From contig NZ_LZIL01000070.1 in NCBI RefSeq assembly GCF_001667075.1, positions 23,847 through 87,846 on the forward strand: a DNA stretch of 64,000 nucleotides, in the 5' to 3' direction. Of the stretch, positions 41,341 to 49,964 are shown one piece after another. Below the pieces are notes generated by a model that saw only the letters and a list, made by a program, of their open reading frames with translations, was not told where the DNA came from and made no database searches. Each line of letters opens with the position of its first letter. Position 1 is the stretch's first letter. Both the position numbers and the translations under genes were made by a program. This stretch comes from Mycobacterium sp. 852014-52450_SCH5900713. GTDB taxonomy: Bacteria; Actinomycetota; Actinomycetes; Mycobacteriales; Mycobacteriaceae.

Positions 41341-41475
41341 ATCGCCGCGACCCGCCGCACCCGGCTTCGCCGCGCTTGCGATCGCGGCCCGTTCAATCGC
41401 CGCGACCCGCCGCACCCGGCTCCGCCGCACTTGCGATCGCGGCCCGTTCAATCGCCGCGACCCGCCTCGCCCGGC
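41341..41475. repeat. 55-bp tandem repeat (2.4 copies), VNTR-like
   Basis: Unit 1 is 41341-41395, unit 2 is 41396-41450, and a partial third unit runs 41451 to about 41475 into the mapA stop codon. Units 1 and 2 differ at only a few positions. Each unit begins ATCGCCGCGACCCGCC and ends CGTTCA. The size matches mycobacterial MIRU-type minisatellites. It fills the sigL-mapA gap together with the sigL promoter. Confidence 0.85.
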
Positions 41476-42278
41476 TAGGCCAGCGTCGTCAGGATGCGCG
41501 GTCCGGCGTCGGTGACCGCGACGGTGTGCTCCCAGTGTGCCGCACGGGACCCGTCGGAGGTGGTGACGGTCCACGCGTCGTCGAGCACCACGGTCTTGCC
41601 CGTCCCGAGCGTCAGCATCGGTTCGATCGCCAGCACCGACCCGGGGGCCAGCAGCGGGCCGCGCCCGGGTGAGCCCTCGTTGGGCAGGAAGGGGTCCATG
41701 TGCATCTGCCGCCCGATGCCGTGGCCGCCGTAGCCCTCCACGATCCCGAACGCGCGCCCGTGCCGGTCGGCCGCCGCGCGCGTGCCCGTTTCGATGGCGT
41801 GTGAGACGTCGGTCAGCCTGTTGCCGGGGATCATCGCCGCGATCCCGGCCTCCAGCGATTCCCTGGTGGCGTCGCACAGCGCCTGGTCGGCCGCGTCGAG
41901 GGTGCCGACGCCGAACGTGATCGCGGCGTCACCGTGCCAGCCGTCCAGGATCGCGCCGCAGTCGATGGACACCAGGTCGCCGGGGGCCAAGATCTCGGCG
42001 GCCGACGGAATCCCATGCACCACCCGCTCGTTGACCGACGCGCAGATCGACGCGGGGTAACCGTGATAGCCGAGGAACGACGGTATCGCGCCCGCCTCCC
42101 GGATCACCGACTCGGCGATCTGGTCGAGGCCCAGCGTCGACACCCCGGGCACCGCGGCCGCCCGCACCGCCTGCAGCGCGGCCGCGACCACTGCCCCCGC
42201 CGCCGCCATCGCGTCGAGCTCACCGGCGGTGCGCTGCGGCACGACTTTGTGTCTCCGCAGTCGCGCCAGCGCGCTCAT
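41475..42278 (-). CDS. mapA: Methionine aminopeptidase, type I
   Basis: Removes the initiator Met from nascent proteins. 267 residues, equal to M. tuberculosis MapA (Rv0734). The five metal ligands can be placed: Asp in SIDCGA, Asp in WHGDAAI, His in GHGIGRQMH, Glu in AIEPML and Glu in WEHTVAV. It is separated from adk by 2 nt, so secY-adk-mapA is one operon. Its stop codon lies at the edge of the tandem repeat. Confidence 0.96.
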   Translation of the reverse strand: MSALARLRRHKVVPQRTAGELDAMAAAGAVVAAALQAVRAAAVPGVSTLGLDQIAESVIREAGAIPSFLGYHGYPASICASVNERVVHGIPSAAEILAPGDLVSIDCGAILDGWHGDAAITFGVGTLDAADQALCDATRESLEAGIAAMIPGNRLTDVSHAIETGTRAAADRHGRAFGIVEGYGGHGIGRQMHMDPFLPNEGSPGRGPLLAPGSVLAIEPMLTLGTGKTVVLDDAWTVTTSDGSRAAHWEHTVAVTDAGPRILTTLA

Positions 42279-42280
42279 CG

Positions 42281-42826
42281 TTACTTGCCCAGCGCTTGCA
42301 GGGCGCGGGCGAACACTTCGTCCAGGGTGCCGATTGCGTCGACCGTTTTGAGTTCGTCGCGGTAGTACTCGAGCAGCGGCGCGGTCTCGTCGCGGTAAAC
42401 CTTCATTCGGTTCAGGATGATGTCGTCGGTGTCGTCGGCGCGGCCGCGGGCTTTGAGCCGTTGCAGCAGCTCGTCCTCCGAAACGCGGAACTCCAGCACC
42501 GAGTCGATGTCGGTGCCTCGGCGCTCGAGCATTTCGTGCAGCGCCTTGGCCTGCTCAGTCGACCGCGGATACCCGTCCAGGACGAAGCCCGCGGCCGCGT
42601 CGGCATCGCTGAGGCGGTCGTCCACGAGCTGATTGGTCAACTCCGAGGGAACCAGGTCGCCGGCGTCCAGATAGCGCTTGGCCTCCAGGCCGAGTTTGGT
42701 GCCGTTCTCGATGTTGCTACGAAACAGCTCGCCGGTGGAGATGTGCGGGATCCCGAGCTTTTCGGAGAGCTTCTGGGCCTGCGTTCCCTTGCCCGCCCCC
42801 GGCGGGCCCAGCAAAACGACTCTCAC
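42281..42826 (-). CDS. adk: Adenylate kinase
   Basis: 181 residues from GTG at 42826. P-loop GPPGAGKGTQ (7-16), NMP-binding region (ISTGELFRSNIENGT), and the DGYPRSTEQ motif are present. The LID is the short form without zinc cysteines, as in other mycobacterial enzymes. It catalyses ATP + AMP = 2 ADP. The GTGA overlap with the secY stop couples the two genes; secY-adk-map is the conserved end of the spc operon. Confidence 0.97.
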   Translation of the reverse strand: MRVVLLGPPGAGKGTQAQKLSEKLGIPHISTGELFRSNIENGTKLGLEAKRYLDAGDLVPSELTNQLVDDRLSDADAAAGFVLDGYPRSTEQAKALHEMLERRGTDIDSVLEFRVSEDELLQRLKARGRADDTDDIILNRMKVYRDETAPLLEYYRDELKTVDAIGTLDEVFARALQALGK

Positions 42827-44148
42827 TTCAGGAACCCCTCGTAGTTGCGCTGCATCAGCTGGCTCTCGATCTGCTTGACCGTATCCAAGCCGACACCAAT
42901 CATGATCAAAACCGCGGTACCGCCGAACGGCAAATTCTGGACCGCTCCGCCATTGCCGATTTGCAGGAACAAGTTGGGCAGCACCGAGATGGCGCCGAGG
43001 TAGATCGAGCCCGGCAGGGTAATCCTGCTCAGCACATAACGCAGGTAGTCGGCGGTGGGCTTGCCCGGCCGGATGCCCGGGATGAACCCGCCGAACTTCT
43101 TCATCTCGTCGGCACGTTCGTCGGGGTTGAACGTGATGGACACGTAGAAATACGTGAAGAAGATGATCAGCCCGAAGTAGATGCTGATGTAAATGGGATC
43201 GCTGGGGTCGGACAGGTAACTGCCGACGAACTTGTCCCACCAGCTGTTGCCCACTCCACCGCTGCCGCTGCGGATCAGCTGCGTGATCAGGTGCGGGATG
43301 TAGATGAGCGACGATGCGAAGATGACCGGAATGACGCCGGCCTGGTTGACCTTGAGCGGCAGGTACGTCGACGTTCCGCCGTACATGCGCCGGCCCACCA
43401 TGCGCTTGGCGTACTGCACCGGGATGCGGCGCTGCCCCTGCTCGACGAACACCACGCCGACGATGATGGCCAGGGCGGCGACGCAGACGGCGGCGAAGAT
43501 CATCCCGCCGCGGCTGTCCAGGATGGTCTTGCCCTCGGAGGGGATGCGGGCCGCGATGCCGACGAAGATCAGCAACGACATGCCGTTACCGATGCCCCGC
43601 TCGGTGATCAGCTCGCCCATCCACATCACCAGCGCCGCGCCGGAGGTCATCACCATCACGATGACGACCAGCGTGAAGATGCTCTGATCGGCGATGATGT
43701 CCAGCGAGCAGCCCTGTAGCAACCCGCCGTTGGCCGCCAGTGCCACGATGCTGGTCGCCTGCAGGATCGCCAGCGCGATGGCCAGATAGCGGGTGTACTG
43801 CGTCATCTTGGCCTGGCCGGACTGGCCTTCCTTGCGCAGTTCCTCGAACCGCGGGATGACCACCGTGAGCAGCTGCACGATGATGCTCGCGGTGATGTAG
43901 GGCATCACCCCGACGGCGAAAACCGTCAGCTTCAGCAACGCACCGCCGGAAAACAGGTTGATCAGCGAATAGATCTGTCCGGCCGCGCCGCCGCTGGCCT
44001 CCTTGATGCACTGCTGGACGTTCGGGAAATTGACGCCAGGGGACGGCAAAGCAGCGCCCAGCCGATAGAGAACGACGATTCCCAGCGTGAAGAGGATCTT
44101 CCGTCTCAGGTCGACTGTCCGCAGCGATGAGATGAAAGCCGAAAGCAC
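42823..44148 (-). CDS. secY: Preprotein translocase subunit SecY
   Basis: 441 residues with ten membrane segments; the plug/TM2a region (ALPSPGVNF...LINLFSGGALLKLTVFAVGVMPYITASIIVQLL) and cytoplasmic loops C4-C6 (TERGIGNGMSLLIFVGI; FFTYFYVSITFNPDERADEMKKFGGFIPGIRPGK) are typical. It is the channel-forming subunit for Sec export. It starts with GTG after a very strong ribosome-binding site (AGGAGGAAGA). As in M. tuberculosis, it is separated from rplO by about 14 kb of other genes rather than adjacent to it. Confidence 0.98.
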   Translation of the reverse strand: MLSAFISSLRTVDLRRKILFTLGIVVLYRLGAALPSPGVNFPNVQQCIKEASGGAAGQIYSLINLFSGGALLKLTVFAVGVMPYITASIIVQLLTVVIPRFEELRKEGQSGQAKMTQYTRYLAIALAILQATSIVALAANGGLLQGCSLDIIADQSIFTLVVIVMVMTSGAALVMWMGELITERGIGNGMSLLIFVGIAARIPSEGKTILDSRGGMIFAAVCVAALAIIVGVVFVEQGQRRIPVQYAKRMVGRRMYGGTSTYLPLKVNQAGVIPVIFASSLIYIPHLITQLIRSGSGGVGNSWWDKFVGSYLSDPSDPIYISIYFGLIIFFTYFYVSITFNPDERADEMKKFGGFIPGIRPGKPTADYLRYVLSRITLPGSIYLGAISVLPNLFLQIGNGGAVQNLPFGGTAVLIMIGVGLDTVKQIESQLMQRNYEGFLK

Positions 44149-44381
44149 TCTTCCTCCTGCGCAGCCGGGGGGTTTCCTGCATTACGCGCCCAACACCCGC
44201 AGGCCAGGACGTACGGCCGACTTATTCTGCAGCGCGTCAAACCGTGTACGAGACTAACAGCTGGTCTGGGCAAGCCCGTCCAGGGCCGTCACCGAGGACC
44301 CATAAAAACCACAGGAAGCCGCAAGCCGTGGGGCGTAGAGTGCTCTTGGTTCGTTGCATTTGCTAATTAAATGGGGAGAGC

Positions 44382-45287
44382 ATGACACGCACTGACCAAG
44401 ACAGTTGGGACTTGGCCTCCAGCGTCGGTGCCACGGCCACGATGGTCGCCGCGGCCCGCGCGCTGGCCAGCGAGGGCGCCGAGCCGATCATCCACGATCC
44501 GTTCGCGGCGCCCCTGGTGCGAGCTGTCGGCCTGGAATTCTTCCGCCAACTGGTCGACGGCGAAGTGGCGCCCACCGACGCGGAGGACGGCGAACGGGAC
44601 CTGCAGCTGGAAACGGATTCGATCGCGGTGCGCACGCGCTTCTTCGACGACTTCTTTCTCAACGCCGCCCGCGACGGGATCCGCCAGTCGGTGATCCTGG
44701 CCGCCGGCCTCGACGCCCGTGCGTACCGGCTGAGCTGGCCGCCCGGGAGCGTGGTCTACGAGGTGGATCAGCCCAAGGTCGTCGAGTTCAAGACCGCCGC
44801 CATGACCGAGCTGGGCGCCTCCCCGACCGCCGAGCGGCGCGCCGTCAGCGTCGATCTGCGCGACGACTGGCCGGAAGCGTTGCGGCGCAGCGGTTTCGAC
44901 CCGGCGCAACCGACGTCGTGGAGCGCCGAGGGTCTGCTCATGTACCTGCCGCCCGAAGCCCAGGACCGGCTCTTCGACAACATCACCGAGCTCAGCGCGC
45001 CCGGGAGCAAGCTGGCCACCGAATTCCACGGCGACTCCGGCCGGACGATGACCGAACGCGCCCAGCAGTTCAACGAGCGGTGGGCAAACCTGGGCTGCGA
45101 CATCGACCTGTCTGGGCTGTTCTTCGACGGGGAGCGCAGCAACGTCGTGGACTACCTGACCGGCCGCGGTTGGCGGGTGGGCACCCGGGAGCGGCGCGAG
45201 TACTTCGCCGACTACGGCCTCGTCTTCCCGGACGACGAGACGTCGCAGCTGCGCAACATCGTCGCCGTCACCGCGACGTTGAGCTAG
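44382..45287 (+). CDS. Mycobacterial SAM-dependent methyltransferase (TIGR00027/LCMT-like), Rv0731c-like
   Basis: 301 residues: N-terminal DSWDLASSVGATATMVAAARALAS, HDPFAAPLVRAVGLEFF, SAM-site AAGLDARAYRLSWP, VYEVDQPKVVEFK, and C-terminal SAEGLLMYLPPEAQDRLFDNI. The family is very expanded in mycobacteria, and natural substrates are unknown. It lies divergent from secY, as Rv0731c does. The region just before the ATG is AT-rich (GCTAATTAAAT) and has a GGGGAGAG ribosome-binding site. Three relatives lie at 52.8-55.6 kb. Confidence 0.9.
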   Translation: MTRTDQDSWDLASSVGATATMVAAARALASEGAEPIIHDPFAAPLVRAVGLEFFRQLVDGEVAPTDAEDGERDLQLETDSIAVRTRFFDDFFLNAARDGIRQSVILAAGLDARAYRLSWPPGSVVYEVDQPKVVEFKTAAMTELGASPTAERRAVSVDLRDDWPEALRRSGFDPAQPTSWSAEGLLMYLPPEAQDRLFDNITELSAPGSKLATEFHGDSGRTMTERAQQFNERWANLGCDIDLSGLFFDGERSNVVDYLTGRGWRVGTRERREYFADYGLVFPDDETSQLRNIVAVTATLS

Positions 45288-45296
45288 CCACCCGCG

Positions 45297-45321
45297 AAAG
45301 CCTTACGCCGCCAACGGCTTT
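45297..45321. terminator. Candidate two-way terminator between methyltransferase and GNAT genes
   Basis: AAAGCC-N13-GGCTTT forms a 6-bp stem between convergent stop codons at 45287 and 45330. The stem ends in A/T on both strands, so it could act in both directions, although it is weak. Confidence 0.35.
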
Positions 45322-45329
45322 GCCGTAGC

Positions 45330-45995
45330 TCAGGCGGGCCTGGCGGACGGCGCGCGCACCACCATCGGCACGGCGGGGAAGCACCAGGCCATCTCGGTGC
45401 GCGACTTGCGCAGGGCCGCGGTGCCGTAACCCTTCTTGCGGTGCTCCGGGTGGATCCAGATGCGCACGTTGACCTCGCCCCCGAGCAGCTCGCCGAACAC
45501 CATCCCGACCTTCTCGCCGGAATCGACGGCCACGAACCACGCCGCCTCCTCGTCGTCGAGGCGCCCCAGCGCCGCGCTGATCTCGTCGTCGAGGTTGCCG
45601 GCCGGCCCGCCGGACCCGTCGCCGGCGGCGCCCATGTCCTCGGTGCGGGCAGCGAAGATGTCGCGGTCATTCTCCGCCGAGAACGGTCGCAGCTCCAGGG
45701 TCTCCCCCAAGCTGGCCGGGCGCTCGCCGAGGGTGAAGCTGAGCTGCTTGTTCAGGTCCTCGAGTTCGGCCAGGATCTTGCGGCGCGAGTCGATGGTGAG
45801 CTGATCGAACGACATCCCCATCACCGCTTCGGCGGCCACGTGGGAGGTATCGAGCAGGCGGACGATCGCCTCGACCGCGGCCGCCTTATTCTCGGACTCC
45901 ACCACGACGTCGGCGATTTCATGCCGGCGTTCAAGAGCTTTCAGCAGGGCATCGGCGATCTCACGACGGGCGGCTTTGCGATCCTGGTCGGTCAT
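45330..45995 (-). CDS. GNAT-family acetyltransferase with helical N-terminal domain, Rv0730-like
   Basis: 221 residues. Residues ~1-90 are helical and resemble the GyrA/ParC segment after the breakage domain (AIVRLLDTSHVAAEAVMGMSFDQLTIDSRRKILAELEDLNKQL). Residues ~98-215 form a GNAT fold with the acetyl-CoA site HRKKGYGTAAL and the VNVRIWIHPEHR strand. The acetylated substrate is unknown. ATG at 45995 has TAGGCT 6 nt upstream, suggesting a leaderless mRNA. It corresponds by position to Rv0730. Confidence 0.85.
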   Translation of the reverse strand: MTDQDRKAARREIADALLKALERRHEIADVVVESENKAAAVEAIVRLLDTSHVAAEAVMGMSFDQLTIDSRRKILAELEDLNKQLSFTLGERPASLGETLELRPFSAENDRDIFAARTEDMGAAGDGSGGPAGNLDDEISAALGRLDDEEAAWFVAVDSGEKVGMVFGELLGGEVNVRIWIHPEHRKKGYGTAALRKSRTEMAWCFPAVPMVVRAPSARPA

Positions 45996-46001
45996 TGCAC
46001 C

Positions 46002-46007
46002 AGCCTA
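46002..46007 (-). promoter_or_regulatory. Putative -10 box (TAGGCT) of a leaderless GNAT-gene promoter
   Basis: TAGGCT is followed by GGTGCA and the ATG at 45995. Its first three bases are the TAG stop of xylB, so the promoter is embedded at the end of the upstream gene. Confidence 0.5.
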
Positions 46008-47366
46008 GAACGCCGCCGGAGGGAGCGCGCTACATCTCCGGGTTCCCAGCTGCAGGAACCGTTGGTAGCGGTCCTCGACTGCGGCGGCCCAGGCGGGGTC
46101 GGGTTCGACGACGCGCTCGGTGGAGACCCAGCGGGCAGCGTCGGCGATCGAGGTTTCCAGGCCGGCCGCCATGCGCCCGAGGAACGCCGCGCCCAGCGCC
46201 GCCCCCTCGGGCACCGCCGACACCTCCACCGGCCGCCCGGTGGCATCGGCGATGGCCTGCATCCACGGTCCGACCCGAGTGCCGCCGCCCGTGGCGACGA
46301 TCCTTGCCACCGGCGCCCCGCTCAGCTCGATGAGCTGACGGACCACGAAGCCCGACGCCTCGTAGGCGGCCCGGCGCAGCGCTGCCGCGTCGTGAGTGAG
46401 GTCCAGCGCGTCGAGCACGGCACGGCGATCCGGGTCATGGAACGGAGTGCGCTCCCCGCGAAGGTAGGGCGACCACACCGGCACCCGCCCGGGCTGCGCG
46501 GCGGCCGGGTCGCCGGATGCGACCACGCGGTCCACCCAGCCGAGGAACAGCCCGCCGGCATTGCTCGCCCCGCCGATCTGGCTCTTGCCCGCGGCGGTAT
46601 GGGGGATGGTCCACAGGCCCGGCACCTGCCGGGCCTCGGGGATGGTGGTCCACACGATCAAGGTGGTGCCGCACAGCACCAGCACGTCGCCGTCGCGGTC
46701 GGCGCCGGCCACGATCTGCTCGCACAACGCGTCGATGGCGCCGATTCCCAGCGCCGCGCCGCTGCCGTGCACCTGCCCGACGGCGGCCCCCATGCTCTCC
46801 ACCCGCGGCATCTGTTCGGGCCGCGCGCCGCGCTCGGCGCACGCCTCGGGGTTCCAGCCCGTCCCGTCGAACAACGGGTACGCGGTCGCGGCGGTGGCGA
46901 AGTCGATCACCGCTTCGCCCGCAATGGCGTGGTTGGCCACCGCCGGCGCCGGCCAGTACCCCGCCGCGCCCGGCGCTTGCGCCGCCGTCCAGCGCAGGAA
47001 CTCGGCGGCCTCGCCCAACGCCGGCAGCGGCTGCACGGGTTGCTCCGGTGTTCGGCCCCGTTCGTCGCCATACAACAGTCCCGGCGTCGTCGGCACGCCC
47101 GCGGCATCGACGGCCGTCAGCGACGGCACCATCGCCGATACGGCCACCGCGCGGACGTTCGGCCCGGGGTTCAGCTGGTTCAGCGCCGCCACCGGCCCCC
47201 GCCGCCACGCCTCGCCGGCGTCGTGCTCGAGCCGGCCGGGCGCCGGCACCCGCAACTGGTGCGGGATCCGGGCCCGCGCGGTCACCCGGCCGTCGGCGTC
47301 CGCGGCGACCGCTTTGACCGCGGTGCTGCCGACGTCGATGCCGATTGTGACGACTTCACGTGACAC
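46005..47366 (-). CDS. xylB: FGGY-family carbohydrate kinase (xylulokinase-like)
   Basis: 453 residues from GTG at 47366 (VSREVVTIGIDVGSTAVKAV), the same start as M. tuberculosis XylB; GTG 47375 is the alternative. The N-terminal ATP/phosphate loop GIDVGSTAVKA, SAMVPSLTAVD, GASNAGGLFLGW and C-terminal ATGGGTRVGPWMQAIADATGRPV are FGGY features. It phosphorylates a pentulose or related polyol; xylulose is only a guess. It is divergent from serA2-fucA over 30 bp, and the trio probably forms one pathway. TACGGT 7 nt upstream suggests a leaderless start. Confidence 0.87.
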   Translation of the reverse strand: MSREVVTIGIDVGSTAVKAVAADADGRVTARARIPHQLRVPAPGRLEHDAGEAWRRGPVAALNQLNPGPNVRAVAVSAMVPSLTAVDAAGVPTTPGLLYGDERGRTPEQPVQPLPALGEAAEFLRWTAAQAPGAAGYWPAPAVANHAIAGEAVIDFATAATAYPLFDGTGWNPEACAERGARPEQMPRVESMGAAVGQVHGSGAALGIGAIDALCEQIVAGADRDGDVLVLCGTTLIVWTTIPEARQVPGLWTIPHTAAGKSQIGGASNAGGLFLGWVDRVVASGDPAAAQPGRVPVWSPYLRGERTPFHDPDRRAVLDALDLTHDAAALRRAAYEASGFVVRQLIELSGAPVARIVATGGGTRVGPWMQAIADATGRPVEVSAVPEGAALGAAFLGRMAAGLETSIADAARWVSTERVVEPDPAWAAAVEDRYQRFLQLGTRRCSALPPAAF

Positions 47367-47396
47367 GGGCGTCACCGTACGCCAGCATTGGGGTTC

Positions 47397-48386
47397 GTGA
47401 CGTCAAGACCGCGCGCGTTGGTGACGGCCCCGCTGCGGGGGCCGGGCTTCGCCAAGCTCAAGCAGCTGGCCGACGTGGTCTACGACCCTTGGATAAGTGA
47501 GCTCGAGCAGACCCCGCTGCGCATCTACAGCGCAGAACAACTTGCCGAGCGCATCACCGCCGAGGCCGCCGATGTCGTTGTGGTGGAAAGCGACTCGGTC
47601 GGCGGGCCGGTGTTCGACTTGGGCCTGCGGGTGATCGCCTCGACCCGCGGCGACCCCAACAACGTCGACATCGCGGGGGCCACCGCGGCCGGAATCCCGG
47701 TGCTGAACACCCCGGGCCGCAACGCCGACGCGGTCGCCGAGATGACGGTGGCACTGCTGCTGGCCGTCACTCGCCAGCTCCTGCCCGCCGACGCGGATGT
47801 CCGCAGCGGCAACATCTTTCGTGACGGCAGCATCCCCTATCAGCGGTTCCGCGGCTGGGAAATCGCCGGGCGCAGCGCCGGTCTGGTGGGCCTCGGCGCA
47901 GTCGGCCGCGCCACCGCATGGCGGCTGTCCGGGCTGGGCCTGCGGGTCATCGCTTACGACCCCTACAACGACGACGCCCGACACGGCCTGGACGAGCTGC
48001 TGGGCGAGGCGGATGTCGTCTCCCTGCACGCGCCCGTCACCGACGACACGGTCGGCATGATCGGGGCGCAGCAGTTCGCCGCCATGCGCGACGGCGTGGT
48101 CTTCCTCAACACCGCACGCGCCCAGCTGCACGACACCGACGCGCTCGTCGATGCGCTGCGCGACGGCAAGGTATCCGCCGCCGGCCTGGACCACTTCGTC
48201 GGCGAATGGCTGCCCACCGACCACCCGCTGGTCGGCATGCCCAATGTCGTGCTGACGCCCCACATCGGCGGCGCCACGTGGAACACTGAGGCTCGGCAGG
48301 CGCAGATGGTGGCCGACGACCTGGAAGCGCTGCTGGCCGGCGGTACGCCCGCCCACATCGTCAACCCGGAGGTGCTCGGCCCATGA
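47397..48386 (+). CDS. serA2: D-3-phosphoglycerate-dehydrogenase-like NAD-dependent 2-hydroxyacid dehydrogenase
   Basis: 329 residues from GTG at 47397 (TTG at 47388 is the longer option). The NAD fold is GLVGLGAVGRATAWRLSGLGLRVIAYDPY, with the catalytic Arg in LNTARAQLHDT, the Glu region near LDHFVGEWLP and the His in LTPHIGGATWN. It lacks the ACT domain of SerA1. It overlaps fucA by 4 nt, so it more likely oxidises or reduces a sugar-derived hydroxyacid than makes serine. It corresponds to Rv0728c. Confidence 0.88.
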   Translation: MTSRPRALVTAPLRGPGFAKLKQLADVVYDPWISELEQTPLRIYSAEQLAERITAEAADVVVVESDSVGGPVFDLGLRVIASTRGDPNNVDIAGATAAGIPVLNTPGRNADAVAEMTVALLLAVTRQLLPADADVRSGNIFRDGSIPYQRFRGWEIAGRSAGLVGLGAVGRATAWRLSGLGLRVIAYDPYNDDARHGLDELLGEADVVSLHAPVTDDTVGMIGAQQFAAMRDGVVFLNTARAQLHDTDALVDALRDGKVSAAGLDHFVGEWLPTDHPLVGMPNVVLTPHIGGATWNTEARQAQMVADDLEALLAGGTPAHIVNPEVLGP

Positions 48387-49045
48387 CGTCCGTGAAATCG
48401 GTGGCCCACCCCGAAACGGCGGTGCTCGACGCGGCCAAGGACATGCTGCGCCGGGGCCTGGTCGAGGGGACCGCGGGCAACATCTCCGCGCGGCGCTCCG
48501 ACGGCAACATTGTCATCACCCCGTCGTCGGTCGACTACCGTGACATGCAGCTCGACGACCTCGTGCTCATAGACCCGGACGGAGCCGTGCTGCACGCCGC
48601 GGACGGCCGCTCGCCGTCCTCGGAGCTGCAGCTGCACCTGGCTTGTTACCGCGCTTTCGACGACATCGGCAGCGTCATTCACAGCCACCCGGTGTGGGCG
48701 ACCATGTTCGCCATTGCGCACCAATCGATTCCGGCGTGCATCGACGAGTTCGCGGTGTACTGCGGCGGGGACGTCCGCTGCACCGAGTACGCCGCCTCCG
48801 GCACCCCCGACGTCGGCGCCAACGCCGTCAAGGCGCTCGACGGCCGGGGTGCCGCGTTGATCGCCAACCACGGCCTGGTGGCCGTGGGCCCACGACCGGA
48901 CAAGGTGCTGCACATTACCGCCCTGGTCGAGCGCACCGCCCAAATCGTCTGGGGCGCAAGGGCACTCGGTGGTCCGGTGCCCATCCCCGAGGACGTGAAC
49001 CGCAACTTCGCCGGCGTCTACGGCTACCTGCGCGCGAACGCCTGA
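48383..49045 (+). CDS. fucA: Class II sugar-phosphate aldolase (L-fuculose-phosphate aldolase-like)
   Basis: 220 residues. Zinc ligands and base can be placed: Glu in SPSSELQLHL, His pair in VIHSHPVWATMF and His in LIANHGLVAVG. GNISAR near the N-terminus binds phosphate. It cleaves a ketose-1-phosphate to dihydroxyacetone phosphate and an aldehyde; the actual sugar is unknown. It lies between serA2 (4-nt overlap) and a metallo-beta-lactamase gene (1-nt overlap), with a kinase gene diverging upstream. It corresponds to Rv0727c. Confidence 0.9.
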   Translation: MTSVKSVAHPETAVLDAAKDMLRRGLVEGTAGNISARRSDGNIVITPSSVDYRDMQLDDLVLIDPDGAVLHAADGRSPSSELQLHLACYRAFDDIGSVIHSHPVWATMFAIAHQSIPACIDEFAVYCGGDVRCTEYAASGTPDVGANAVKALDGRGAALIANHGLVAVGPRPDKVLHITALVERTAQIVWGARALGGPVPIPEDVNRNFAGVYGYLRANA

Positions 49046-49962
49046 TGCGCCCGGTCCGGTTCGGCCGCGCGAGCGTGGCGCGGGTCCTCGAACTCCAATT
49101 CGACCTGGCGACACGCCTTTTCGCGCAAACACCGCCGTCCGGCTGGCAAGACAACGCCGACCTGCTGGTGCCGGATTTCTTCGACCCATCCGCCGATCAA
49201 TGGCACATCGCGATCCAAAGCTGGGTCATCGAGGTCGACGGGTTGACCGTCGTTGTGGACACCGGTGTCGGCAACGACCGCCAACGCCCGCACATGCCGC
49301 CCCTGGACCACCTCAACACCGGATTCCTGGCCGCCCTGCGGTCCGCGGGCGTCGACCGCGCCGCCGTGGACGTGGTGGTCAACACCCACGTGCACTCCGA
49401 CCATGTCGGGTGGAACACCATGCTGGACAACGATTCCTGGGTGCCGACCTTTCCCAACGCCCGATACGTGGTGCCGGCCGCCGACTACCAACACTTCGCA
49501 CCTAATGGGCCCGCGGCAAGGCGATCGCCGCGCAACGAGGAGGAAGCGGCGCAGCAGCGCGGCGACCAGCTCGTGTTCGCGGACAGCGTCGCACCGATCG
49601 CGGCGGCGGGACAGCTCGTCCAATGGTCGGACGATTACCAGATCAGTGCGTCGCTGCGGCTGCGGCCCGCCCCCGGGCACACGCCGGGCTCCTCGGTGCT
49701 GTGGCTGGATGCGGGCAAGCCGGCGATCTTCGTCGGCGATCTCACCCACAGCCCGCTGCAACTCCGCCGGCCCGCCGACGCCTGCGCCTTCGACGTGGAC
49801 GCACCCGCCGCCGCCGTGACCCGCCGCAGGATATTCACCGAGGCCGTTCAAGCGAAGGCGGCCGTGATACCCGCGCACTACCCCGGCCATGGCGGCGCGA
49901 CGATCCGCGCCGTCGACGACCAATTCGACGTCGATCAGTGGCTCGACATCGATACGGTGTGA
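49045..49962 (+). CDS. Metallo-beta-lactamase-fold hydrolase
   Basis: 305 residues. The metal motif is His115-Val-His117-Ser-Asp119-His120 (VVNTHVHSDHVGWN), with further ligands in PAPGHTPGSSV and FVGDLTHSP, and AHYPGHG near the end. Members of this branch include lactonases and quorum-quenching enzymes. Coupled to fucA by TGATG, it may hydrolyse a lactone in the sugar pathway. The function is inferred from context only. Confidence 0.83.
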   Translation: MRPVRFGRASVARVLELQFDLATRLFAQTPPSGWQDNADLLVPDFFDPSADQWHIAIQSWVIEVDGLTVVVDTGVGNDRQRPHMPPLDHLNTGFLAALRSAGVDRAAVDVVVNTHVHSDHVGWNTMLDNDSWVPTFPNARYVVPAADYQHFAPNGPAARRSPRNEEEAAQQRGDQLVFADSVAPIAAAGQLVQWSDDYQISASLRLRPAPGHTPGSSVLWLDAGKPAIFVGDLTHSPLQLRRPADACAFDVDAPAAAVTRRRIFTEAVQAKAAVIPAHYPGHGGATIRAVDDQFDVDQWLDIDTV

Positions 49963-49964
49963 GC

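Noticed and set aside
47366..47396. Small RNA or riboswitch between xylB and serA2.
   Set aside because: Only 30 bp separate the two starts, too short, and a leaderless -10 explains the sequence.
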